This document shows, piece by piece, positions 15,732 to 21,839 of a stretch of DNA of 33,068 bases. The stretch lies in the NCBI GenBank assembly GCA_017428635.1, contig JAFRQK010000078.1:1-33068 (forward strand). The letters run 5' to 3'. Under the pieces are notes generated by a model. It was given only the letters and a program-made list of their open reading frames with translations. It ran no database searches and was not told the DNA's origin. The DNA comes from Clostridia bacterium. GTDB lineage: Bacteria > Bacillota > Clostridia > Oscillospirales > CAG-272. Position 1 is the stretch's first letter. Every line of letters starts with the position of its first letter. Made by a program: the position numbers and the translations under genes.

Positions 15732-15764
15732 GTCCGTTCTCCGTTTCTGTTTGTTGGTAAGTAA

Positions 15765-15793
15765 ATTTTAACATATCGAGGGGGAGTTTTCAA
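15765..15793 (-). promoter_or_regulatory. Sigma-A promoter of the flavodiiron gene
   Basis: On the minus strand TTGAAA (15788-15793) and TAAAAT (15765-15770) are 17 bases apart, with a TG one base upstream of the -10. Confidence 0.7.
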
Positions 15794-15802
15794 GTAAAAA
15801 AC

Positions 15803-15827
15803 GGGCGGCGGTAATAAACCGCCGCCC
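15803..15827 (-). terminator. Terminator of the phosphate carrier operon
   Basis: On the minus strand GGGCGGCGGT (from 15827) and ACCGCCGCCC (to 15803) form a perfect 10-bp stem with a 5-base loop, followed by a six-T run. It lies just past the small gene ending at 15834. Confidence 0.85.
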
Positions 15828-15833
15828 GCATCT

Positions 15834-16103
15834 TCACAGTTCTCCGACCGAAAACACACCGGGATGCATCGAAACTTCCGCAAGAAGCCGAAACGCGGGA
15901 TAATCACGCTTGAGACTAACTCTGAGCACGGTGTGCTCGCGTTTTATCCCCGAAGAAGGAAAAGATTCAAGGTCAACGTCCCTGTCGATCTCGACGCCTC
16001 GTATCCCTTTGGCAAGAAGCGCGCGGACAAGGGATTCGGATCGGTCGGTATCGTTCCATTCGACCCATAGGGACAGTCGTCTTTGTTTTCTTCTAATCAC
16101 CAT
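15834..16103 (-). CDS. Small protein downstream of Na/Pi carrier, possibly ACT-like
   Basis: An 89-residue soluble protein; ATG 16103 is one base past the stop of the Na/Pi carrier gene, and a TTG at 16112 would overlap it, so translation is coupled. No clear ribosome site is seen. It has alternating strand and helix predictions (RLSLWVEWND, SLVRALLAKGIRGVEID, HTVLRVSLKRD, LAEVSMHPGVFSVGEL). The ending resembles the hPGVxSV pattern of ACT-like domains such as the C terminus of MgtC. That suggests a small regulatory or ligand-binding role in phosphate uptake, which is only inference. A strong terminator follows. Confidence 0.55.
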   Translation of the reverse strand: MVIRRKQRRLSLWVEWNDTDRSESLVRALLAKGIRGVEIDRDVDLESFPSSGIKREHTVLRVSLKRDYPAFRLLAEVSMHPGVFSVGEL

Positions 16104-16104
16104 A

Positions 16105-17856
16105 TTATTCAAAATCGTATTTTTCTCTGTACGCCTGATAATAGCGTTCGAATTCTTCCGACCTCTTCTGCTTTACGGCGCCGAGATATCTGTGCGTGTC
16201 GAATTCGTCCGCCTCAAGTTCGATCATCGCCGCCGCAACGTTCGAGCAGTGGTCCGAAACGCGCTCGAAATCGGTCAGAAGGTCGTTCAGAACGAATCCG
16301 GGAACGATCGTGCATTCGCCGGTCTGAAGGCGTTCGATGTGACGAAGTTTAGATTTGTCGCATAACTCGTCGATCAACTCTTCGAGCGGCTCGACTTTCT
16401 TCGCCGTCTCGACGTCGCCGTCGAGAAACGCTCCGATCGCAAGATCGACGATCTCGAGTACCGCGTCTCTTATCACCGCCATTTCCTCGTGCGCGCCTTC
16501 GGAGAACGTGAGTTTTTTATCTTTTATCTCCTTGGCGCTCTCGGCGACGTTGAGCGCGTGGTCGGATATGCGCTCGAAGTCGGACAGCGTGTGTAAAAAC
16601 AGCGAAATATCCTTGTTCTGCCTGACCGACAGATCGCGCCCCGTCAGTTTCACGAGATAAGTCCCGAGCCCGTCCTCGTATTTGTCAACGCTCGCCTCGA
16701 GCTTGGCAACCTGATCGAACGTCTCCGAGGAGTACTCGTCGAGAAGACCCGTTGCCGAATGAAGGGCTTTCTTCGATCTGTCCGCCATCTCGGCTATCGC
16801 GCTGCGGCTCTGATCGACCGCAAGCGCCGGGTGGGATATAAACATCTCCTCCAAAAGCGGTGCGTCGTCCGCGTCGTCTTTCTTCTGCTTGACAAGGGAA
16901 GTTACAAGCGCCTCGATCACGTCCGTGAACGGGAACAGAACGATCACCATTGCAAACCTTATTATTGAGTTCAAAAGGGCTATGACGAACGGATCTGCCG
17001 CCATGTCCAGAAAACCGAAATCGAAGATCGCGTTACAAATATAGAAAACCGCACCGCACGCCGCCGCGCTGAGCGAAGTGATGATAGGGTAGATAAGGGA
17101 CGCTCTCTTTCCGTTGACGGTCGCGCCGAGCGCCGAAAGAAGCACCGGAACGGAGGCGCCTACCGCTACGCCGAGCAGCAGCGGGATCACGGTTTCCACG
17201 CTCATCGATCCCGATACTGAAAGCGCTTGAATGATACCGACCGCCGCCGACGCCGACTGAAGAACCGCGGTAAACACGATCCCGACGAGAACGCCGAGGG
17301 CAGGGTTTGAAAGAGACGTCAGCACCGCGCGAAAGCCCTCCGCTTCACCGAACGACGAAACCGCGGAGCTCATTGCGCTCAATCCGTACATGAGAACGGC
17401 GAACCCCATCAGTATCCCGCCGAGCTGCTTTGCCGTCTGCTTTTTGACGAACAGACTGAGAATGATCCCGACCGTGGCGACGACCCCCGTCAGGACGGCG
17501 GACGAGAACACGCTTCCCGCGCCCGACGCGCCGTCGATATAATTGAGACAGACGATCCATCCCGTGATGCTCGTGCCGAGTATCGCCCCGAGAATGACGC
17601 TGACCGCCTGACGCAGCTTCATCATCCCGGAATTGACGAAGCCCACGACCATAACGGACGTCGCGCTGGACGACTGGATCACAGCCGTCACTCCCGTTCC
17701 GAGAAGGACCCCTTTCGGGGTGGTGTTCGACAGGCGGTAGAGGATAAGTTCAAGCCGGTTGCCTGCGACCTTTTTCATCCCGTCGCCCATCAGTTTCATC
17801 CCGAACAGGAAAAGCGCGATCCCGCCGAGAAGATTTATCACTGTCAGAAAACTCAT
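16105..17856 (-). CDS. Na/Pi cotransporter family protein with C-terminal PhoU domain
   Basis: A 583-residue protein. The N-terminal membrane domain (about residues 1-310) shows the two NptA-type repeats, with QSSSATSVMVVGFVNSG in the first and LQSASAAVGIIQALSVSG in the second; the QSS signatures are the substrate/ion sites. The C-terminal cytoplasmic PhoU-like four-helix domain (about 340-560) contains DFERISDHALNVAESAKEIK and FERVSDHCSNVAAAMIELE, the two metal-binding motifs. It would import phosphate with sodium. It diverges from phoB-phoR across a region with TTAA repeats, consistent with phosphate control. The ATG has AGAGG about 8 bases upstream. Confidence 0.92.
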   Translation of the reverse strand: MSFLTVINLLGGIALFLFGMKLMGDGMKKVAGNRLELILYRLSNTTPKGVLLGTGVTAVIQSSSATSVMVVGFVNSGMMKLRQAVSVILGAILGTSITGWIVCLNYIDGASGAGSVFSSAVLTGVVATVGIILSLFVKKQTAKQLGGILMGFAVLMYGLSAMSSAVSSFGEAEGFRAVLTSLSNPALGVLVGIVFTAVLQSASAAVGIIQALSVSGSMSVETVIPLLLGVAVGASVPVLLSALGATVNGKRASLIYPIITSLSAAACGAVFYICNAIFDFGFLDMAADPFVIALLNSIIRFAMVIVLFPFTDVIEALVTSLVKQKKDDADDAPLLEEMFISHPALAVDQSRSAIAEMADRSKKALHSATGLLDEYSSETFDQVAKLEASVDKYEDGLGTYLVKLTGRDLSVRQNKDISLFLHTLSDFERISDHALNVAESAKEIKDKKLTFSEGAHEEMAVIRDAVLEIVDLAIGAFLDGDVETAKKVEPLEELIDELCDKSKLRHIERLQTGECTIVPGFVLNDLLTDFERVSDHCSNVAAAMIELEADEFDTHRYLGAVKQKRSEEFERYYQAYREKYDFE

Positions 17857-17896
17857 TTTTTGACCTCTTTTTTCGTTCTTGCCTATATTGTCGCCT

Positions 17897-17944
17897 GTTT
17901 AAGTTAAATCAAAAATCGCGTTAACGTTAAATCGAGGTTAAATC
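17897..17944. promoter_or_regulatory. Candidate PhoP/PhoB binding repeats
   Basis: GTTAAATC occurs at 17903, 17926 and 17937, with GTTAAC at 17920 and GTTTAAG at 17897. The last two GTTAAATC copies are 11 bases apart and the first is 23 bases before the second, near the 11-base periodicity of Bacillus PhoP boxes (TTAACA-like). The site lies between the divergent Na/Pi carrier and phoB genes. The role is inferred. Confidence 0.5.
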
Positions 17945-17968
17945 TATTTACTTTTCAAAAATTCATGT

Positions 17969-17974
17969 TATCAT
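17969..17974 (+). promoter_or_regulatory. Extended -10 of the phoB promoter
   Basis: TATCAT preceded by TG one base upstream, 36 bases before the phoB start. The -35 region is poor, as expected for an activated promoter next to the TTAA repeats. Confidence 0.45.
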
Positions 17975-18009
17975 TAAGGCAGAAAAGGATATCCGGGAGG
18001 AAAAACGGG

Positions 18010-18693
18010 ATGATCTATTTGCTTGAAGACGACGACAGCATCCGCAAGCTCGTCATTTACGCGCTCGAAAGTCAGGGCTTCGCCGCCGTCGGCTTCTCCG
18101 AACCGAAAGCGTTTTGGGAAAAGATGGGCGCTGCGGTCCCGGACCTTCTTCTGCTCGACATAATGCTCCCCGGGGAAGACGGCATAGCGATCCTCAAAAA
18201 ACTGCGCCGGGACAGCCGTACGCAGACCCTTCCCGTGATTATGCTTACGGCGAAAAACACCGAATTCGACCGCGTCGAGGGACTCGACTCGGGCGCGGAC
18301 GACTATATATCCAAACCGTTCGGTATGATGGAACTCATTGCGCGTATCCGCGCGGTACTGCGCCGCCTCGAGAAAGCGGAAAGTATAAAGGAATACCGCG
18401 TCGGCGCGCTGTACCTCTGCCCCGACCGTCACGAGATAAAGGTCGGAGATCGGCAGATCGACCTGACATACAAGGAATTTTCGCTTCTGTGCCTGTTCTG
18501 CGAGAACAGAGGGATCGTCCTGACGCGCGCCCAGCTTATGGATCGGGTGTGGGGACTTGAAGCGGAATATGAAAACCGTACGCTCGACGTTCATATCCGA
18601 ACCCTCCGGAGCAAACTCGGAGACGCAGGTTCGTATATCGAAACGGTTCGAGGCATCGGATACAGGATGATCGGAGAAGAAAATGACAGGTAA
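18010..18693 (+). CDS. phoB: OmpR/PhoB-family response regulator
   Basis: A 227-residue two-component regulator. The receiver domain (1-120) has acidic residues EDDD at 6-9, the phosphoacceptor Asp50 in LLLLDIMLPGEDG, and the switch Thr/Lys in MLTAKN and YISKPFG. The winged-helix DNA-binding domain (about 130-225) shows LTYKEFSLLCLF, RAQLMDRVWG and the VHIRTLRSKLGD recognition helix ending in VRGIGYRM. ATG 18010 has GGGAGG 9 bases upstream; the earlier in-frame ATG at 17965 overlaps the -10 region. It overlaps the kinase gene by 11 bases. The neighbouring phosphate carrier and TTAA repeats suggest a phosphate-limitation role. Orthology to PhoB/PhoP is inferred from context. Confidence 0.85.
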   Translation: MIYLLEDDDSIRKLVIYALESQGFAAVGFSEPKAFWEKMGAAVPDLLLLDIMLPGEDGIAILKKLRRDSRTQTLPVIMLTAKNTEFDRVEGLDSGADDYISKPFGMMELIARIRAVLRRLEKAESIKEYRVGALYLCPDRHEIKVGDRQIDLTYKEFSLLCLFCENRGIVLTRAQLMDRVWGLEAEYENRTLDVHIRTLRSKLGDAGSYIETVRGIGYRMIGEENDR

Positions 18694-20320
18694 GATATTC
18701 CGCTACGTGTTCGCGATGGGGCTGCTCGTGCTCATCCTCTGTTCCGTTCTGTTCGTCGGCCTTCAGTATTCACAGACTAAGGAAGAGACGTACTCCGCTC
18801 TTAAGCAGGAAGCGATCTACGCCGCGAACGGAGTGGGTTTTTCGGGTGCGGACTATCTCGATTCGCTCGAATCGCAAAACAGAATAACGTGGATCGCCGC
18901 AGACGGCCGTGTGCTTTACGACAGCGAATTCGGAACGGGGATCGCAAACCAGAGCGATTATACCGAGGTCGTCGACGCGTTCGAGGGCGGCGAGGGACAC
19001 GGCATCCGCAAGTCGGAGAGCAGCGGCAACGATACGATGTACTACGCGATAAGATGCGGCGACGGAACGGTGCTTCGTCTCTCGAAGCCGCTCTCCGCGG
19101 TGTGGAGCGCGTTTCTTGCGGTCAGTCCGGTTTTGTGGGTCGTCGTTCTCGTTCTCGTCCTCGCGGGGATCTTCGCGTTCCGCGCGGCGAGGCAGATAAC
19201 GAAACCGATCAACGCTATCAAATTGGACGGCGTAGAAAAAGTAAAGGTTTATCCGGAACTCGAGCCGCTCGTCGAGCGGATAAGGGAACAGAACCTCACG
19301 ATCCGCGAACAGATCGACGAGCTGACCCGCAGGCAGAAAGAGTTCTCGGTCCTCACGGACAATATGAGCGAGGGATTCGTCCTGACCGATAAAAACGGCG
19401 TCGTTCTGAGCGCGAATTCCTGCGCCGCGGCGGTCCTCTCGGGGTGCGAAGTCGGCGAATCGCTTGCGGAAAGCGAAAACCGGACGGTCTCGGAAACGAT
19501 CAAAAAAACGCTCGGAGGCGAGCGTGCGGAATCGTATTTCGAGCAAAAGGAAAGATGCTATCAGATCCTGTCAAATCCGGTAGTTTCAAACGAAAAGCCG
19601 GCGGGAGCCGTCGTGCTTGTCGTCGACGTCACGGAATCCGTACAGAGAGAACAACTCCGCCGCGAGTTTTCCGCGAACGTGTCGCACGAGCTGAAAACGC
19701 CCCTCACGTCGATCTCCGGATTTGCGGAACTTATGATGCAGGATCTCGTTCCGCCCGACAAATCGCGTGAGTTCGCGGGAGATATCTATCGCGAATCGAT
19801 GCGGTTGATCTCGCTGATAAACGACATCATCGAGCTGTCGCGCCTCGACGAACAGACCGTTCTGCCCGAAAAGGAGGACGTAGACCTGTGGGCGATCGCC
19901 GAGGACGTTCTCGACGGTCTTGAGAGCGCGGCGAAAAAGAAAAACGTCACGCTTTCGCTGACGGGAGAACACGCGATCATACGGGGCATCCCGAATTATA
20001 TCGACGAGATCGTTTTCAATCTCTGCGACAACGCGGTGAAATACAACCGTCCGGGCGGAAGCGTTACCGTCTGCGTGGAGAAGACGGAAAAAGCGGTCGC
20101 GCTCTCGGTCAAAGATACGGGGATCGGCATACCCGACGAATACCGCGAACGGATCTTCGAACGCTTTTACCGCGTAGACACCGCGCGCTCGAGCGAGATC
20201 CCCGGCACGGGGCTGGGACTGTCGATCGTCAAACACGCCGCGTCCCTTCACGGAGCGCGGATCTCGCTGAAAAGCGAACCCGACGTGGGTACGGAGATAA
20301 CGGTGGAGTTTGAGAGGTGA
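18683..20320 (+). CDS. phoR: PhoR-type sensor histidine kinase
   Basis: A 545-residue membrane kinase and the partner of the preceding regulator. TM1 is at about 6-28, an extracytoplasmic sensing region at 30-145 and TM2 at 147-167, followed by a short HAMP-like RQITKPINAI linker. A PAS domain (about 218-318) starts LTDNMSEGFVLTDKNG. The HisKA H box has His335 in ANVSHELKTPLTSISG. The ATPase has the N box DEIVFNLCDNAVKYN, the G1 box VKDTGIGIPDEY and the G2 box GTGLGLSIVKHAAS. All catalytic motifs are intact. The PAS plus HAMP layout matches PhoR of Firmicutes. The start overlaps the regulator gene, so the two are co-translated. Confidence 0.88.
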   Translation: MTGKIFRYVFAMGLLVLILCSVLFVGLQYSQTKEETYSALKQEAIYAANGVGFSGADYLDSLESQNRITWIAADGRVLYDSEFGTGIANQSDYTEVVDAFEGGEGHGIRKSESSGNDTMYYAIRCGDGTVLRLSKPLSAVWSAFLAVSPVLWVVVLVLVLAGIFAFRAARQITKPINAIKLDGVEKVKVYPELEPLVERIREQNLTIREQIDELTRRQKEFSVLTDNMSEGFVLTDKNGVVLSANSCAAAVLSGCEVGESLAESENRTVSETIKKTLGGERAESYFEQKERCYQILSNPVVSNEKPAGAVVLVVDVTESVQREQLRREFSANVSHELKTPLTSISGFAELMMQDLVPPDKSREFAGDIYRESMRLISLINDIIELSRLDEQTVLPEKEDVDLWAIAEDVLDGLESAAKKKNVTLSLTGEHAIIRGIPNYIDEIVFNLCDNAVKYNRPGGSVTVCVEKTEKAVALSVKDTGIGIPDEYRERIFERFYRVDTARSSEIPGTGLGLSIVKHAASLHGARISLKSEPDVGTEITVEFER

Positions 20321-20428
20321 GGAACGCAGAGCGTTCATCCCTGTTCAATACGCGAAGCGGGTTTATATCATTTTGCTTATTTCGGTTACCGCATTTTGTG
20401 CACGCTGTGCCTTCAGCGCAGGGACGGG

Positions 20429-20660
20429 CCTTCCCCTTGAGTGGAAGGTGTCAGCGAAGCTGACGGATGAGGTGAGGACCAAGACACTGTATGCCCAAAA
20501 TTCTGCGCCTTCGGCGCAGGGGGAATCGCTCTCGCTCCCGCGAGCCATTTTTCGCAAAATGCGAAAAATGCCGGTCGCTCGGTCAGGGCGCGGGAAAACA
20601 ATCCCCCGGATTGTTTTCTTACACGCGCCCGTTCGATTCCCCCTTTCAATACGGGCCGAA
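20429..20660 (-). repeat. Post-tRNA composite repeat element, copy A (tRNA-Glu)
   Basis: No gene is visible between the kinase stop (20320) and the tRNA. Reading on the minus strand away from tRNA-Glu, the order is: GGCCCGT matching the tRNA acceptor, ATTGAAA, an inverted T-arm copy GGGGGAATCGAAC (20631-20643), AGAAAACAATCCGG (20606-20619, here one arm of a palindrome), a hairpin with a CATTTTTCGC arm, GCGCCGAAGGCGC, ACAGTG, CTCACCTCATCCGTC (20461-20475) with a GCTTCGC palindrome, and CTCAAGGGGAAGG (20429-20441). Copy B downstream of tRNA-Gln has the same order. Confidence 0.8.
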
Positions 20661-20697
20661 AAGAAGAGCGGGAACGCTGTGCGTTCCCGCTCTTCTT
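20661..20697 (-). terminator. Terminator downstream of tRNA-Glu
   Basis: A perfect 17-bp stem (20661-20677 with 20681-20697) with a 3-base loop begins 3 bases after the tRNA discriminator. A short T-rich stretch follows on the minus strand. Confidence 0.85.
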
Positions 20698-20699
20698 TT

Positions 20700-20771
20700 T
20701 GACCCGTGGGGGAATCGAACCCCCGTTTCCGCCGTGAGAGGGCGGTGTCTTAGCCGCTTGACCAACGGGCC
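20700..20771 (-). tRNA. tRNA-Glu (anticodon CTC)
   Basis: A full cloverleaf on the minus strand: acceptor GGCCCGT with ACGGGTC (one G-U pair), a D arm, anticodon stem CCGCC/GGCGG with loop CTCTCAC giving anticodon CTC (reads GAG), and T arm GGGGG-TTCGATT-CCCCC. The discriminator is A and CCA is not encoded. A consensus promoter lies upstream and a strong hairpin downstream, so it is a single-gene transcript. Confidence 0.95.
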
Positions 20772-20812
20772 TTATTCGGTTTTTGCGGGGCTTCCCGTCC
20801 CGCGCAAGAGAT

Positions 20813-20841
20813 ATAATATCATAAATAACCCGGTGTGTCAA
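20813..20841 (-). promoter_or_regulatory. Sigma-A promoter of tRNA-Glu
   Basis: On the minus strand TTGACA (20836-20841) and TATTAT (20813-20818) are 17 bases apart, about 42 bases upstream of the tRNA. Confidence 0.8.
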
Positions 20842-20897
20842 TAGCGATTTTTTCTTTTTTTCGGGGCGGAAAAACAAGCGTACGCGCCCCGCCGTTA

Positions 20898-20926
20898 TTG
20901 CTCCGTCGGAATAAATATGGTATAAT
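20898..20926 (+). promoter_or_regulatory. Extended -10 promoter of the small peptide-rsuA-tex operon
   Basis: TGGTATAAT with the perfect -10 at 20921-20926. The -35 TTGCTC (20898-20903) is weak but at 17-base spacing. It diverges from the tRNA-Glu promoter. Confidence 0.65.
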
Positions 20927-20972
20927 CAAGATAGAATAAGGACGCCGAAAAACACCGTCGGAGGCGTCCGCT

Positions 20973-21101
20973 GTGAGAGTTCATTTTTTCATCGAAAGAT
21001 TCGTGAGATCGTTCCTCTTCGGCCTGCTCTGCGGAGGGGCCGTCGCCGTCCTGCTCGGCGCCGCGGCGGTGATCCTGATCTCGCCTCTGTTCGGTAACTG
21101 A
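20973..21101 (+). CDS. 42-residue single-span membrane peptide
   Basis: A short gene with GTG start and GGAGG 8 bases upstream, placed 47 bases after a TATAAT -10. The product has a basic N terminus (VRVHFFIERFVRS) and one hydrophobic helix (FLFGLLCGGAVAVLLGAAAV, then ILISPLF). The next gene starts 18 bases after its stop, so it is first in the rsuA-tex operon. No family is recognised. The good ribosome site, codon use like the neighbours and operon position support expression. Possible roles include a membrane regulator, but nothing specific can be said. Confidence 0.6.
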   Translation: MRVHFFIERFVRSFLFGLLCGGAVAVLLGAAAVILISPLFGN

Positions 21102-21119
21102 CGAAAGGAGACGGTCGCC

Positions 21120-21839
21120 GTGAGACTTGACAAACTGATCGCATCAAACGGAGCGTTCAGCCGCCGTCAGGCTGCCGACGCGATCCGGCGCGGACGCGTC
21201 GCGGTCAACGGCGAGCCCGCCGTAAAGCCGGACGCGGCGGTCACCCCCGGCGCCGACCGGATAACGGTCGACGGGGAACCGTTCTTATACTCTCCGAACG
21301 TATATTACATGCTCAACAAACCCGCGGGATACGTGAGCTCGACCGAGGGCCGCGACACGGTGATCGCGCTTCTGGGCGAGGACGGAAAACGGCCCGGTCT
21401 CTTCCCGTGCGGACGGCTCGATATCGACACCGTGGGACTTCTTCTCATCACGGACGACGGCCCTCTTTCCCATCTGCTCCTCTCCCCGCGCCGCCACGTT
21501 GAAAAAGAGTACTTTTTCACCTGCTCGCCCGCGCTGACGGACGAAGGTATAAAGATGATCGAAAACGGCGTCGATCTCGGCGACTTCACGGCGAAACCCG
21601 CGCGGATCGCGCCCTCACGCGACCGCCTCTCCGGCACGGTCGCCGTAACGGAAGGCAAATACCATCAGGTCAAGAGGATGCTCTCCCGGGCGGGCAGCGA
21701 GGTCACGACCCTGAAGCGCGTCCGGTTCGGGCCTCTTTCTCTCGACCCCGATCTCGCCCCGGGAGAATACCGCCCGCTGACGGAAGACGAAATATCGGCG
21801 CTGAGGCGCGCCGCGGATAAAGAAGGGATAAAGCCATGA
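21120..21839 (+). CDS. rsuA: RsuA-family 16S rRNA pseudouridine synthase
   Basis: A 239-residue enzyme converting a uridine in 16S rRNA (U516 in E. coli) to pseudouridine. It has an N-terminal S4 RNA-binding domain (RLDKLIASNGAFSRRQA, about 1-55) and a catalytic domain with YYMLNKPAGYVSS, the catalytic Asp101 in GRLDIDTVGLLL, and VTEGKYHQVKRML, typical of the RsuA/RluB/E/F group. The start GTG has AAGGAG 9 bases upstream. Its stop overlaps the tex start by 4 bases (ATGA), so the two are coupled. RsuA and its paralogues are hard to separate by eye, so the exact target is less certain than the family. Confidence 0.85.
   Translation: MRLDKLIASNGAFSRRQAADAIRRGRVAVNGEPAVKPDAAVTPGADRITVDGEPFLYSPNVYYMLNKPAGYVSSTEGRDTVIALLGEDGKRPGLFPCGRLDIDTVGLLLITDDGPLSHLLLSPRRHVEKEYFFTCSPALTDEGIKMIENGVDLGDFTAKPARIAPSRDRLSGTVAVTEGKYHQVKRMLSRAGSEVTTLKRVRFGPLSLDPDLAPGEYRPLTEDEISALRRAADKEGIKP

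Noticed and set aside
20413-20877. Open frames in both directions over the tRNA-Glu region
   Set aside because: They cross a tRNA gene, its promoter, a 17-bp hairpin and repeats, so they are not plausible proteins.
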